Assembly (NCBI RefSeq): GCF_001664485.1
Contig: NZ_CP013630.1
Span: 2,421,001 to 2,485,000 of the forward strand
Origin: Rhizobium sp. N324
GTDB taxonomy: Bacteria > Pseudomonadota > Alphaproteobacteria > Rhizobiales > Rhizobiaceae
Length of the DNA stretch: 64,000 bases
Reading direction: 5' to 3'
In this document: positions 1 through 10,038 of the stretch, one piece after another
Layout: each line of letters opens with the position of its first letter
How positions within the stretch are numbered: position 1 is the first letter of the stretch
The notes under the pieces: model-generated
What the model was told of the DNA's origin: nothing
What the model saw: the letters and a program-made list of their open reading frames with translations, nothing else
Database searches by the model: none
Position numbers and translations under genes: made by a program

Positions 1-1
1 G

Positions 2-301
2 TCCTTCTTCAGGAAAGGCGATTATTCCTACGGCGTCTATCTCTACCATGATCCCTTCTTGCAGATCTGGATCAGCGCGTTTCCCTCGGTGTTTCTCTTT
101 CCGAAATATGGGGCGCTGGCGCTCTATCTCGTCGGCCTGCCCTCGGCCCTCGCCGTCGCGGTGCTGTCCTGGCACTTCATCGAGAAGCCGATCCTCGGCC
201 TTCGCAAGAAGTTCTCGTTCATCGCCCAGGTCAGGGGCGTTGAGGACGGCAAGCAGGTTGGACGCGGATCCAATGTCCGGCCGATTGCCGCAAAGAGTTA
301 G
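2..301 (+). CDS. Acyltransferase-3 (OafA/YrhL-like) family protein, C-terminal fragment
   Basis: The frame is open from the left edge, so only the last ~99 codons are present. The visible protein begins with SFFRKGDYSYGVYLYHDPFL, typical of the last helices of acyltransferase-3 membrane proteins. It continues through a hydrophobic helix into LSWHFIEKPILGLRKK, the family's terminal signature, and ends in a polar tail. Family members move acyl groups onto cell-surface polysaccharides or lipids at the inner membrane. The substrate cannot be read from this fragment. An apparent internal TTG start at 59 is only a start-like codon inside the gene. Confidence 0.85.
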   Translation, partial: SFFRKGDYSYGVYLYHDPFLQIWISAFPSVFLFPKYGALALYLVGLPSALAVAVLSWHFIEKPILGLRKKFSFIAQVRGVEDGKQVGRGSNVRPIAAKS

Positions 302-359
302 GGCTTTGCCAGTCGCATATCAGCGGTGAGCCGCGGTGCCTTCAAGATGTTCGTTGCGC

Positions 360-1478
360 TCATGGCCTTGCGAGCACACCGCCGCTGACGGGAGCGGCAA
401 CTCCGGTCGTGCCGGGAAACGTCAACGGCAGCCCGTCCAGTGAGCGGACGGCGAGATAGGCCCAGGCCTCTGCCTCCATCGCATCGCCATCGAAGTCGGC
501 CTGCTCGGCGGTCAATACCTTCGAGCCCAGCGCTTCGGCCATCGCCGAAAACTCCGCCATCAACGTGACGTTCAGCCGCCCGCCGCCGCAGACGATATAG
601 ACAGATGGGATCTCGGGCAGAAAACCGGCGGATTTGATGATCGACGCGGCGGCGACATGCGCCAGCGTCCGGGCACCGTCTTCAAGGCTCGCCTCGCCAT
701 GATGAAGCGGCGCGAAGTCGCCGCGATCGAGCGAGCGGCGGACATTGCCGCGGAAGAACGGGTTATCAAGATAACGCTCCGCCAAGGCGACCACGACCTT
801 GCCGCGTCCGGCAATCTCGCCGCCGGGATCATAGGTTCTGCCGGTCTGCATCTCCACCCACTGGTCGATCAGCGTATTGCCCGGGCCGCTGTCGAAGGCC
901 GATATCCGCCCGTCCGTGCCGATGAACGTCAGATTGGAGATGCCGCCGATATTGACGAAACAGACCGCCTGCCCGGCCTGCTGGAATTTTCCTGCCAGTG
1001 CGGCGTGATAGGCCGGCACCAGCGGCGCGCCCTGGCCGCCGTGGACCATATCGTTGGCGCGCATGTCGTAGACCACCGGCATGCCGGTTCGGCGCGCCAA
1101 TTCCTCGCCGTCGCCGATCTGGATCGTCAGCCCCTCATCGGGTCGATGCAGCACCGTCTGGCCATGGAAGCCGAGAACATCGACGGCATCGGCAGCAAGC
1201 CCGAAACGCTCTAGGAATGCCGTAACGGCAATTGCATGCCGTTGGGTCAACTCAAGCTCGATGTCGCGAAGTTCAGCGGGGCGGCCGTGCCTGTCAGTCA
1301 GCGGCCGCGCCAGTTCCAGCGCCCGTTTCAGCCGCCCCCGGAAATCGGCATCATAAGGCACGCCGATGAAAGGCCCGCGTTCGATGAAGCCGCGGCCGTC
1401 GGTCCTGATCAGCGCGACGTCAATTCCATCCATCGACGTGCCGCTCATCAGGCCGATCGCGGTTCTGATGACGTCCAT
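360..1478 (-). CDS. anmK: Anhydro-N-acetylmuramic acid kinase
   Basis: The 372-aa product matches the AnmK family in length. It opens with [20 protein letters not shown], the family's glycine-rich ATP-binding signature. Further on are [19 protein letters not shown] and [13 protein letters not shown], all typical of this hexokinase-like fold. AnmK cleaves and phosphorylates 1,6-anhydro-MurNAc to MurNAc-6-phosphate in cytoplasmic peptidoglycan recycling. The frame stays open upstream to 1661, but the GTSMDG motif lies about 14 residues after the ATG at 1478, as in the family, so I start there. The gene is divergent from tyrS, leaving about 130 bases for both promoters. Confidence 0.93.
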   Translation of the reverse strand: MDVIRTAIGLMSGTSMDGIDVALIRTDGRGFIERGPFIGVPYDADFRGRLKRALELARPLTDRHGRPAELRDIELELTQRHAIAVTAFLERFGLAADAVDVLGFHGQTVLHRPDEGLTIQIGDGEELARRTGMPVVYDMRANDMVHGGQGAPLVPAYHAALAGKFQQAGQAVCFVNIGGISNLTFIGTDGRISAFDSGPGNTLIDQWVEMQTGRTYDPGGEIAGRGKVVVALAERYLDNPFFRGNVRRSLDRGDFAPLHHGEASLEDGARTLAHVAAASIIKSAGFLPEIPSVYIVCGGGRLNVTLMAEFSAMAEALGSKVLTAEQADFDGDAMEAEAWAYLAVRSLDGLPLTFPGTTGVAAPVSGGVLARP

Positions 1479-1608
1479 GAGGCTTGCCTCCCATGCGATT
1501 CCCGGATGCACTTTTCTAAAAACAGTGCTAAACGCGCCGCGACAGATCAACAACAACGAACTTGCGCGAGCCCCATCGGTCAAGCGCAGACACCAAGAGA
1601 CGAAAGCC

Positions 1609-2865
1609 ATGTCCGAGTTCAAGTCCGATTTCCTCCGCACGCTGAAAGAGCGTGGCTTCATTCATCAGGTCTCCGATGAACGTGGCCTCGACGACCTGTT
1701 CGCCAAGGAAACCGTGACAGCTTATATCGGCTTCGATCCAACGGCGCCCAGCCTGCACGCCGGCTCGCTGATCCAGATCATGATGCTGCACTGGATGCAG
1801 AAGACCGGTCATCGCGCCATCTCGCTGATGGGCGGCGGCACCGGTATGGTCGGCGATCCCTCTTTCAAGGAAGAGGCCCGCCAGCTCATGACCGTGGATA
1901 CGATCGAAGGCAACATCGCCTCGATCAAGCGTGTGTTCTCCAGTTACCTGAACTACGGCGACGGTCCCAAGGACGCGCTGATGATCAACAACGCCGAATG
2001 GCTGCGCTCGCTGAACTATCTCGAATTCCTCCGCGATGTCGGCAAGCACTTCTCGGTCAATCGCATGTTGTCCTTCGACAGCGTGAAGACACGCCTTGAC
2101 CGCGAACAGTCGCTGTCCTTCCTGGAATTCAACTACATGATCCTCCAGGCCTACGACTTCGTCGAGATCGCCAAGCGCTACGACTGCCGCCTGCAGATGG
2201 GCGGTTCGGACCAGTGGGGCAACATCGTCAACGGCATCGACCTCGGTCACCGCATGGGGACACAGCAGCTCTATGCATTGACATCACCGCTGCTGACGAC
2301 GTCGTCGGGCGCCAAAATGGGCAAGTCGGCGACGGGCGCGATCTGGCTGAACGCCGACATGCTGTCGGCCTATGATTTCTGGCAGTACTGGCGCAACACC
2401 GAGGACGCCGACGTCCCACGCTTCCTGAAGCTCTACACGACGCTGCCGATGGATGAAATCGCACGGCTTTCGGCTCTCGGCGGTTCGGAGATCAACGAGG
2501 TCAAGAAGATCCTGGCGACCGAAGTCACCGCGATCCTGCACGGCCGCCCGGCCGCCGAGCAGGCCGCGGAAACGGCGCGCAAGACCTTCGAGGAAGGCGG
2601 GCTCTCGGAAAACCTGCCTTCGGTCGATATCCCCGCCACCGAACTCGACGGCGGCATTGGCCTGCTCTCGCTGATGGTCCGCGCTGGCCTTGCCGGCTCG
2701 AACGGGGAAGCGCGCCGCCACGTCCAGGGCGGCGCGGTGCGCATCAACGACCAGGCGGTCAGCGACGAACGCCGTCTGATCGGCAGCAGTGAAATCACCG
2801 CCGACGGCGTCATCAAGCTCTCGCTCGGCAAGAAGAAGCACATCCTGATCCGCCGCGCCGCCTAA
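1609..2865 (+). CDS. tyrS: Tyrosyl-tRNA synthetase
   Basis: The 418-aa class I synthetase charges tRNA-Tyr in the cytoplasm. The ATP-site signature appears as [13 protein letters not shown] near residue 45, the tyrosine pocket as [10 protein letters not shown], and the KMSKS loop as [12 protein letters not shown]. The last ~65 residues form an S4-type RNA-binding domain. The frame is open far upstream, overlapping anmK, but homology begins at MSEFKSDFL, so ATG 1609 is chosen. A strong intrinsic terminator follows at 2892-2916. Confidence 0.96.
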   Translation: MSEFKSDFLRTLKERGFIHQVSDERGLDDLFAKETVTAYIGFDPTAPSLHAGSLIQIMMLHWMQKTGHRAISLMGGGTGMVGDPSFKEEARQLMTVDTIEGNIASIKRVFSSYLNYGDGPKDALMINNAEWLRSLNYLEFLRDVGKHFSVNRMLSFDSVKTRLDREQSLSFLEFNYMILQAYDFVEIAKRYDCRLQMGGSDQWGNIVNGIDLGHRMGTQQLYALTSPLLTTSSGAKMGKSATGAIWLNADMLSAYDFWQYWRNTEDADVPRFLKLYTTLPMDEIARLSALGGSEINEVKKILATEVTAILHGRPAAEQAAETARKTFEEGGLSENLPSVDIPATELDGGIGLLSLMVRAGLAGSNGEARRHVQGGAVRINDQAVSDERRLIGSSEITADGVIKLSLGKKKHILIRRAA

Positions 2866-2891
2866 GCGGATTCAGTTTCGAACGGATATCA

Positions 2892-2919
2892 AAGCCGGCG
2901 CCCGCGCCGGCTTTTTCTC
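2892..2919 (+). terminator. Rho-independent terminator of tyrS
   Basis: AAGCCGGCG and CGCCGGCTT form a GC-rich stem with a short loop, followed directly by a T run. It starts about 25 bases after the tyrS stop codon. Confidence 0.85.
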
Positions 2920-2947
2920 TGCCCAACTCCTGAGTGGCGCACAGCCC

Positions 2948-3229
2948 TCACTCAACGCCGGGCCGAGAAATGGCATCCATTCGTTCCGCCTCCTGGAACA
3001 CATAGGGAGGCGGATTGGCGTCTGGCGCGCGCGTCACGCGTGACCACCAGCTGATCGAGAAGGTCGGCGGCGTCACCGTCGCGTCGAGAGGAACCGTCAG
3101 CACATGGGCGGAACGAATGAGCTCCGGCGGCCTCAGCCGGTCGCTTTTTTCTGCAGAATGCGAAACCTCGCCAGCTGCGGCGGCGATCACCGCGACCGAT
3201 ACGAAAGAGACTGTCCGAGCGCACTGCAT
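2948..3229 (-). CDS. Small exported protein of unknown function
   Basis: A 93-residue frame begins MQCARTVSFVSVAVIAAAAG, a credible Sec signal peptide (short positive start, hydrophobic core, small residues before a cleavage site near residue 20-25). A clean GGAGG lies five bases upstream of the ATG at 3229, which supports translation. The mature part is polar and proline-containing with no motif I recognise. The gene stands alone between convergent tyrS and the divergent TreS-like gene. It could be a lineage-specific periplasmic protein; a spurious frame remains possible. Confidence 0.55.
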   Translation of the reverse strand: MQCARTVSFVSVAVIAAAAGEVSHSAEKSDRLRPPELIRSAHVLTVPLDATVTPPTFSISWWSRVTRAPDANPPPYVFQEAERMDAISRPGVE

Positions 3230-3430
3230 GGCATCCTCCGACATCGCGCCGACCATTATTTGCTGGCCGGAAGCTGCATTACATCAGAATTACCTAAAAT
3301 AGGCAAAGCATCATTGCCCAACTTGTCAGTATAGGTCGGAATCAGCGGATAAGCCGCGCGACAATGACCGCTTTATCGGAACCTTTTCCGCCCGCCGGGA
3401 TTTGCGACCAGATTGAATTGGAGCGCCGGC

Positions 3431-5092
3431 ATGATCAACGACCTCTGGTATAAGAACGCCGTCATCTACTGCCTCTCGGTCGAGACCTTCATGGATGCGA
3501 ACGGCGACGGCGTCGGTGATTTTCAGGGGCTGATGCGGCGCCTCGATTATCTCTCCGGCCTTGGCGTGACGGCGATCTGGCTGATGCCCTTCCAGACGTC
3601 GCCCGGCCGCGACGACGGCTATGATGTTTCCGACTATTACAATGTCGACCCGCGCTATGGTTCGCTCGGCGATTTCGTCGAGTTCACCCATGGCGCCAAG
3701 CAGCGCGGTATCCGCGTGCTGATCGACCTGGTGATCAACCACACCTCCAAGGACCATCCCTGGTTCCAGGACGCCAGGAGCGATCCGCACTCACGCTATC
3801 GCGACTGGTACGTCTGGTCTGAGAAAAAACCTGCGAATGCCGATCAGGGCATGGTCTTCCCCGGCGTCCAGAAGACCACCTGGACCCATGACGAAAAGGC
3901 CAAGGCCTATTATTTTCACCGTTTCTACGACCACCAGCCCGATCTCAACACCTCCAATCCCGAAGTGCAGGCCGAGATCCTCAAGATCATGGGCTTCTGG
4001 ATCCAGCTCGGCGTCTCCGGCTTCCGGATGGATGCCGCCCCCTTCATCATCGCGACGAAAGGCGCAGACGTTTCCAAGCCCGTCGAGCAGTTCGACATGC
4101 TGCGGAAATTTCGCGAATTCCTGCAATGGCGCCTGGGCGATTCCATCATTCTCGCCGAGGCCAACATCCTGCCGAAAGACAATTTCGAATATTTCGGCGA
4201 CGATGGCGACCGCATGCAGATGATGTTCAATTTCCAGGTCAATCAGGCACTGTTTTATGCTCTCGCCAGCGCCGATACGCGGCCGCTAAAGAAGGCGATG
4301 GAGACGACGAAACCGCGCCCGGCGACCGCCCAATGGGGTCTTTTTCTGCGCAATCACGACGAACTGGATCTCGGCCGGCTGTCGGAAAAGCAGCGCGGCG
4401 CGGTCTTTGCCGCCTTCGGACCCGAAAAGGACATGCAGCTATACGACAGGGGCATTCGCCGTCGGCTGGCGCCGATGCTCGGCGGCGACCGCCGCAGGAT
4501 CGAGATGGCTTACAGCCTGCTGTTCTCGCTGCCGGGAACGCCTGTCATCCGCTACGGCGACGAGATCGGCATGGGAGACGATCTGGCCTTGCCGGAACGC
4601 AATTGCGCCCGCACGCCGATGCAGTGGTCGACGGAACCGGAAGGCGGTTTCACCAAGAGTGGAAAGCCTGTCTCGCCTGTCATCAAGGACGGCCCCTACG
4701 GGTTCCAGCATGTCAACGTCGCCGAACAGCGGCGCGATCCCAATTCACTGCTGAACTGGACCGAACGGATGATCCGGATGCGCAAGGAAGCCCCGGAGAT
4801 CGGCTGGGGCGATTTCTCCGTGGTCGACACGGGTGACGACGGCGTGCTGGCGCTTCGTTACGACTGGCGCGGCAATTCCGTGTTGATCCTGCACAATCTG
4901 CATGCGCAGCCGGCAGAGGTGACCTTCGATCCCGATGTCGGTGAAGACGGGCGACAGCTGATCGACATCGCCGATGGCGCGAGCAGCGATGCGGACGAGA
5001 AAGGCTTTCACACCGTCAGGCTCGATGCTTACGGCTACCGCTGGTATCGCGTCGGCGGCCTAGACTATCTCCTCAGGCGTAGGGAGATTTAG
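3431..5092 (+). CDS. GH13 alpha-amylase family enzyme, trehalose synthase (TreS)-like
   Basis: The 553-aa protein has the TreS/alpha-amylase layout: N-terminal LWYKNAVIYCLSVETFMD, then a (beta/alpha)8 barrel. Conserved regions are DLVINHTS (region I, about 99-106), GFRMDAAPF with nucleophile D201, LAEANI with acid/base E243, and LRNHDELD with D310. TreS enzymes interconvert maltose and trehalose. No fused maltokinase domain is present. Exact specificity (trehalose synthase, or an alpha-glucosidase or amylosucrase relative) cannot be fixed from motifs. The ATG at 3431 is preceded by GGAG and fits the family start better than the upstream frame extension. It is convergent with the AsmA-like gene, 15 bases away. 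Confidence 0.85.
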   Translation: MINDLWYKNAVIYCLSVETFMDANGDGVGDFQGLMRRLDYLSGLGVTAIWLMPFQTSPGRDDGYDVSDYYNVDPRYGSLGDFVEFTHGAKQRGIRVLIDLVINHTSKDHPWFQDARSDPHSRYRDWYVWSEKKPANADQGMVFPGVQKTTWTHDEKAKAYYFHRFYDHQPDLNTSNPEVQAEILKIMGFWIQLGVSGFRMDAAPFIIATKGADVSKPVEQFDMLRKFREFLQWRLGDSIILAEANILPKDNFEYFGDDGDRMQMMFNFQVNQALFYALASADTRPLKKAMETTKPRPATAQWGLFLRNHDELDLGRLSEKQRGAVFAAFGPEKDMQLYDRGIRRRLAPMLGGDRRRIEMAYSLLFSLPGTPVIRYGDEIGMGDDLALPERNCARTPMQWSTEPEGGFTKSGKPVSPVIKDGPYGFQHVNVAEQRRDPNSLLNWTERMIRMRKEAPEIGWGDFSVVDTGDDGVLALRYDWRGNSVLILHNLHAQPAEVTFDPDVGEDGRQLIDIADGASSDADEKGFHTVRLDAYGYRWYRVGGLDYLLRRREI

Positions 5093-5107
5093 CTTCTCGG
5101 CGCTGCC

Positions 5108-8100
5108 TCACTGGAATTCGAAGATCTGCCTAAAGACACCCGGCGCGATGATCGACAGCGGATTGATCTGCAGGTTCGGCTGGTCGAACTTGCCTGTCAG
5201 TTTGAAGGTGATGCCGATCAGGCCGCGGTCGCTGCCGTTTCCGAGGATGACGCCTATCAGCGGCAGTTCGGCAAACAGCCGGTTGAGACCGTAAGCCGGC
5301 ATGAAGGTGCCGGTCATGTCCATATTGCCCTTGCGGTCACGCACGACGCCCTGGAAGGTCGCGCCGATCTGGTCACCGCGCAGCACGCCATTCTCGATGC
5401 CGACCATACCGCCCCGCGAAACAACGCGGGCAAAACCGCGCTGAAAGCGTTGCGAAGAGGTATCGATGTCGCGCTTGACGGCCTCGTTGAGGCTGCGCTG
5501 CTCGCTTCCGACAGGCGTCGAGACGATCGACTGCAGCCGTTGTTCGTTGACGATCGAGAAACGGCGCACGTCGAGCGAACCATCCCAGCCGCCCTGTGCC
5601 GAAAGCCGGATCGCCAGATTGAGCAGGCCGCCCTGCATATGCTGGTAGAGGTCGGCGAAACGCGAGACCGCGCCGGCATCGCCGCTGGTGATGTTGATGA
5701 CGCCACCGTCCTTCATCTGGCTGACCACGGCCTCGCCGCTGTCGGTCACAGCGGAAAAGTTCAACGCCTGCAGCTTGTCGCCGCGCAGTGACACCTGCGC
5801 CTGGAAATTGCCGATCTTCTCATCGTTGAAGCCGATGACGTTTTTCAGCCTGGCGCGCACCGATACCCCGGTGTCGCCGGCATCCCCGTCATCATCGCCA
5901 TCGCCCGAGCCCGATTTCAACCGCGCGATCACAGGCCGCGCGTCGGCGCTGTCGCCGGAGACCGAGACGTCGAAATTCCCCTTGCTGCGTTTCACCGACA
6001 GGGCGAAATCGTCAAGCGAGGAGAGTTTGACGCTGTCGAAATCGGCCGAGATCAGCCCGCCTTTACCGATGTTCATCGATCCGTTGGCGCCGAAACCGTC
6101 ACCCTTCAGCCGGAAGTTCTTGATCTGGGTATTGTCGGCCGGGCCGGATGTTTCAAATTCCGCCGAAGCTGTAATGCCGCTGCCCTTCGACCAGCCGATC
6201 CACGGCAGGTCGAGTTGCGACCGGGTGAGGTCGAGCTGAACGTCCTGCCGGTCGTCGTCGATCCGCGTCAGCACCATCTTGACGCTGCCGCCGATGATGC
6301 CGGAAAGGCCGGGTATCAGCTTGTTGCGCTGCTCCTCGGAAAGCGTCGCGGTGATCACCCGCTGCCGCTTCGCGCTGTCGGATGCCTCGACCGGCTCAGT
6401 AAGATCGATATCGGCCGGGACGCCGTCTATCTGGGCCTTGGCATCCAGGGTGATCTGTTTCGGATTGCCGTTCAGCGTGCCGTCGAGATTGCTGATCGTT
6501 CGGCCGGAAAACGGCTTGGCAAGATCGATATCGGTAAGCTTCATATTCGCCGCCCATTCGGCCGGCGGCGGGTTCTGCGAGGACAGCAGGCCGAAATGCG
6601 CCTTCACATTCGCCTCGATCCGCCCCTTGAAATCGTCGGGCGTAAAGCCGGCGCGCTGCAGCACCCGGATCGGCCGGTAGGTCAGAAGCTCGCCGACGGC
6701 GTCCGCTGTCCCTGAGATCGCCAGATCGATATCGGCCATCAGCGGCTTGTCGTAGGTTGCCGGTATGGCGAAGGTTCCCTGCCCGAGACCGACAGATCGG
6801 CCGGAGGGGAAAAACGACGTGCCGCTCTTGATCGCGATCGTCGCAGTGGGGCCGGTCAGGTCGAAATGGGCCGCCATGTCGCGAACGGGCGGAATGTCGC
6901 CGGCGACGTTCATCCGCGCGTCCGCGATGTCGAAGCCGATGCGGATCTGGTTGGCGTCGAGCTTCAACCCCTTACCGCCGGCCGCCTCGTCCAGCCTGCC
7001 GAAGGGAATGAAGACGGAGATGGAGGCGTTGGTGACGGTGCCGCCGAAGAGGTTGCCGTGTACCCAGGTGCGCACCTTCGGCGCCATCCAGAACGGCCAC
7101 AGCTGCTTGATCGCCGTCGTCTGCAGCTGTGCCGACTGGCCGGCAAAGCTGATCTCCGGCGATTTGCCGCCGAGCTTGACGTGCAGTGCTCCGTAAAGCG
7201 CGCCGAGCGGGCTGGAGACGGTCATGTTGGGAAAAAGGAATTCCCGGCCGGCGACGAGGTAGCGCCCGGTCGCCTGGATGTCGAAGGCGACCGGCTGCTC
7301 GCCGGAGCCGCTGGGGGCTGCCGTGCCGCCGCTGACCAGAAGGTCGATGCCGAAGCCCTTTCCGGCTTGCGGATCGAGCTTGTCGAGATCGATCAGCGCG
7401 CCGTTGATCGGAACCGTGGTCGCGCCGAACCGGGCGTTCGACCGGGCGATTTCGAGGGTCTGCTTGGCGAAATCATAGACGAGATTGATCTGTCCGCCCG
7501 ACAGTTCCTGCGGATCGCCGTCCGCATAGATCAGGCCGGGTTCGATATCGACGGTCGCCGCAAGCGCCGGCTGCACGCCATCACGCGCTCGCGTGGCCGA
7601 TACCGTCAGGTCGGCGAAGGCGCTCAGTCCCTGCCGGATCACGCCCTGATCGTTGCGTTTCAGCGCAAAGGGCGTGAGGTCGGCATGCTTGAGCGTCGCC
7701 ACGACCTTCGACACCTGGCGGTCTTCCTTCTCGGCCAGCACCTCGAGTTCGGCCACCTCGCCGTTCAGCGCCACCTCGCCAGTCAATTGCAGCGAGGATG
7801 GGCCGGCATGGGCAAAGACGAGATTGTCGACGACCAGCGACAGCGGCCCGTTGGCGGTGTCGGCAAGCTTGATGTTTATGCCGGAAATGCGCACCGAATT
7901 GGTCGAGCCGCGCGTCACGATACCGTCGAACATATCGAACTGCGAGAAGATTTTCTCCATCGCCGCCGGCATGGCGTCGATGCGCAGATCGTCGAGCGTC
8001 ACAGGATTGCCCGAGGGCAGAAGCGCGGTATCGAGCGCGATATCGTCGGCTTCGATGTCGGTGACGGCGATGCGGCCGCGGAAAAGCTGCAGCGGATCGA

Positions 8101-8509
8101 GCCCCAGGCGCACCGAACCCGTTGTCGACAGATGCTGGCCGCTCTGCTCATCGATCATGTTGACGTTGCGCGCTTCCAGCGCCAGCCGGAAATCCGAGGT
8201 GAAGCGGATGACGGTGGAGCCGACCTCGGCGCGGTAGCGCGGTCCGGCCACGCCGTTCAACGCCGCCTGCGCCTGCTGCGACAGCGGCTTGTCGAACATG
8301 CCGCTCTCGACGGTGAAGACGATCGCAGCGAGAACAAGCAGAATCACCCCCAGAAACCCTGCGGCCAGCTTCGCCGTACGCCGCATCGGCGAACGCGGCG
8401 GCGGGCAATGGACGATGATCGGATCCTCGGCCTGGGCGGACGGCAAGCGGTCCAGCGCAACGATATCCTTCTTGCGAAACGTGACCTTTTCGCCGCGGAT
8501 GGCTGACAT
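5108..8509 (-). CDS. Giant AsmA-like / DUF3971 (YhdP-type) membrane-anchored protein
   Basis: The 1133-residue protein has a cytoplasmic N-terminus of about 43 residues. One transmembrane helix follows (AKLAAGFLGVILLVLAAIVF, about 46-65). The remaining ~1060-residue periplasmic part consists of alternating beta-strand repeats and ends in an AsmA-like C-terminal region (GLIGITFKLTGKFDQPNLQI, then PLSIIAPGVFRQIFEF). The AsmA superfamily proteins YhdP, TamB and YdbH form beta-groove bridges that carry phospholipids between the inner and outer membrane. That role is inferred here by family. A long aspartate/glycine stretch (about 870-882) is a likely linker. It is divergent from bcp with about 125 bases between them. 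Confidence 0.8.
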   Translation of the reverse strand: MSAIRGEKVTFRKKDIVALDRLPSAQAEDPIIVHCPPPRSPMRRTAKLAAGFLGVILLVLAAIVFTVESGMFDKPLSQQAQAALNGVAGPRYRAEVGSTVIRFTSDFRLALEARNVNMIDEQSGQHLSTTGSVRLGLDPLQLFRGRIAVTDIEADDIALDTALLPSGNPVTLDDLRIDAMPAAMEKIFSQFDMFDGIVTRGSTNSVRISGINIKLADTANGPLSLVVDNLVFAHAGPSSLQLTGEVALNGEVAELEVLAEKEDRQVSKVVATLKHADLTPFALKRNDQGVIRQGLSAFADLTVSATRARDGVQPALAATVDIEPGLIYADGDPQELSGGQINLVYDFAKQTLEIARSNARFGATTVPINGALIDLDKLDPQAGKGFGIDLLVSGGTAAPSGSGEQPVAFDIQATGRYLVAGREFLFPNMTVSSPLGALYGALHVKLGGKSPEISFAGQSAQLQTTAIKQLWPFWMAPKVRTWVHGNLFGGTVTNASISVFIPFGRLDEAAGGKGLKLDANQIRIGFDIADARMNVAGDIPPVRDMAAHFDLTGPTATIAIKSGTSFFPSGRSVGLGQGTFAIPATYDKPLMADIDLAISGTADAVGELLTYRPIRVLQRAGFTPDDFKGRIEANVKAHFGLLSSQNPPPAEWAANMKLTDIDLAKPFSGRTISNLDGTLNGNPKQITLDAKAQIDGVPADIDLTEPVEASDSAKRQRVITATLSEEQRNKLIPGLSGIIGGSVKMVLTRIDDDRQDVQLDLTRSQLDLPWIGWSKGSGITASAEFETSGPADNTQIKNFRLKGDGFGANGSMNIGKGGLISADFDSVKLSSLDDFALSVKRSKGNFDVSVSGDSADARPVIARLKSGSGDGDDDGDAGDTGVSVRARLKNVIGFNDEKIGNFQAQVSLRGDKLQALNFSAVTDSGEAVVSQMKDGGVINITSGDAGAVSRFADLYQHMQGGLLNLAIRLSAQGGWDGSLDVRRFSIVNEQRLQSIVSTPVGSEQRSLNEAVKRDIDTSSQRFQRGFARVVSRGGMVGIENGVLRGDQIGATFQGVVRDRKGNMDMTGTFMPAYGLNRLFAELPLIGVILGNGSDRGLIGITFKLTGKFDQPNLQINPLSIIAPGVFRQIFEFQ

Positions 8510-8634
8510 GCGCCTTCGGGCTCTCCCTTAAATCGAAGAATTGAACCCGGTCATGCTGGACGGGTTTCCGTCCACTATATAATTCGGGGAGAGAAAGTGT
8601 CATCCACAAACCCGGCAAAAGAAAGGTTTTCCCA

Positions 8635-9108
8635 ATGGCGGTTCCCGGCATCGGCGCCACGGCTCCTGATTTCAACCTTCCCCGCGATGGCGGCGGCCGC
8701 ATCTCGCTGGCGGAATTCCAGGGCAGGCCGCTCGTGCTGTTCTTCTATCCCAAGGACGATACGACCGGCTGCACCGCCGAATCATTGGCTTTCACCGCGC
8801 TGGCAAGCGAGTTCGAGGCGGCGGGCGCAGCCGTCATCGGCATGTCGCCCGATTCGGCCGCCTGTCACGACAAGTTCATCAGAAAGCACCGTCTTTCGGT
8901 GGCGCTTGCCTCGGACGAGGAAAAGACGACGCTGCAGGCCTACGGCGTCTGGAAGGAAAAGAGCATGTACGGCCGTAACTTCATGGGCGTCGAGCGCACC
9001 ACCTTCCTGATCCGCCAGGACGGCACGATCGCCACCATCTGGCAGAAGGTGAAGGTGCAGGGCCATGCCGAAACCGTGCTCGAGGCCGTGCGGAATCTCG
9101 CCGCGTGA
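8635..9108 (+). CDS. bcp: Thioredoxin-dependent peroxiredoxin, Bcp/PrxQ type
   Basis: The 157-aa cytoplasmic peroxidase reduces hydrogen and organic peroxides. It contains FFYPKDDTTGCTAES with the peroxidatic cysteine C46, and VERTTFLIRQDG in the C-terminal half. The second cysteine of the E. coli-type enzyme (five residues later) is absent. The only other cysteine is C77 in SAACHDK, so it may be the subtype whose resolving cysteine lies in helix alpha-3, or a one-Cys enzyme. A TATAAT-like hexamer occurs at 8577-8582 upstream. The stop codon overlaps the GTG start of the next gene, so the two are translationally coupled. Confidence 0.92.
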   Translation: MAVPGIGATAPDFNLPRDGGGRISLAEFQGRPLVLFFYPKDDTTGCTAESLAFTALASEFEAAGAAVIGMSPDSAACHDKFIRKHRLSVALASDEEKTTLQAYGVWKEKSMYGRNFMGVERTTFLIRQDGTIATIWQKVKVQGHAETVLEAVRNLAA

Positions 9109-9932
9109 CCGGCGACCTCGCGATCACCTCGCTGCGCGGCGGCGCCATCGATGCCATCTGCTCCGCCGATCTCGACCGCAAGACGGCGCTTGCGCAGGAA
9201 AGCGCCACCCGCTGGTTCGCCCGCCGGGTGTCGCTGCGCTCGCCGCTCGATGCGGCCCTGCCGGAGAGGCCCGGCCGTCCCGACAGGCCGGTGCTGACGC
9301 CGCCGACCCAGGTGGAAAAGCGCTCGCTGCATACGCTGAAAGGCCGGATCGCCCTGCTCCATGCTATCGCCCATATCGAACTCAATGCAGTCGATCTGGC
9401 GCTTGATATCGTTGCGCGATTTGCCACCGAACAGGTGCCGAATTCCTTTTTCGACGGCTGGATGCAGGTTGCCTTCGAGGAGGCGAAGCATTTCCGTATG
9501 GTGCGCGCCCGCCTCAACGATCTCGGCGCCGATTACGGCGATCTCCCCGCCCATGACGGGCTCTGGCAGGCGGCCCATTCGACCCGCAACGACCTGACGG
9601 CAAGGCTCGCCGTCGTGCCCCTGATTCTTGAAGCCCGCGGCCTCGACGTCACGCCGTCACTGCAGGCAAAGATGCGCCAGACCGGCGACCTCGAAAGTGC
9701 CGATGTCCTCGACGTCATCTACAACGACGAGAAAGGCCATGTCGCCGTCGGCGCCAAATGGTTTCGCTTCCTCTGCGCGCGGGAGAAGCGCGACCCGGCC
9801 AAAGCCTTCCAGGAGCTGGTGCGCGCCAATTTCCGCGGGCCGCTGAAGCCGCCTTTCAACGATCTTGCCCGCGCCGAGGCCGGGCTGACACCATCCTTCT
9901 ATCGCTCGCTGGCATCGATTAGCCACGCCTGA
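9105..9932 (+). CDS. DUF455 ferritin-like domain protein
   Basis: The 275-residue protein starts with GTG inside the end of bcp (four-base overlap). Helical metal-ligand motifs characteristic of DUF455 ferritin-like folds are visible: AIAHIELNAVDLAL, FEEAKHFRMV and YNDEKGHVAVG, supplying the paired Glu/His ligands of a di-iron site. The family's function is not established. Co-translation with a peroxiredoxin suggests a link to iron or peroxide handling, which is inference. No signal peptide is seen, so it is expected in the cytoplasm. Confidence 0.85.
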   Translation: MTGDLAITSLRGGAIDAICSADLDRKTALAQESATRWFARRVSLRSPLDAALPERPGRPDRPVLTPPTQVEKRSLHTLKGRIALLHAIAHIELNAVDLALDIVARFATEQVPNSFFDGWMQVAFEEAKHFRMVRARLNDLGADYGDLPAHDGLWQAAHSTRNDLTARLAVVPLILEARGLDVTPSLQAKMRQTGDLESADVLDVIYNDEKGHVAVGAKWFRFLCAREKRDPAKAFQELVRANFRGPLKPPFNDLARAEAGLTPSFYRSLASISHA

Positions 9933-10038
9933 GATCATTGATATTATTGGCGCGCATAACGATAAAGAAAGCATTCATTAACCATAAACGTGTCTAATTT
10001 CCCGAAAGAGGCGTAGAGCATCAGTCGGGAGAGCCTGC

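Noticed and set aside
6866..8506. 546-codon frame antisense to the AsmA-like gene
   Set aside because: It has no recognisable domain, is Arg/Asp/Gly-biased as expected for the complement of a GC-rich gene, and lies wholly inside a well-supported protein.
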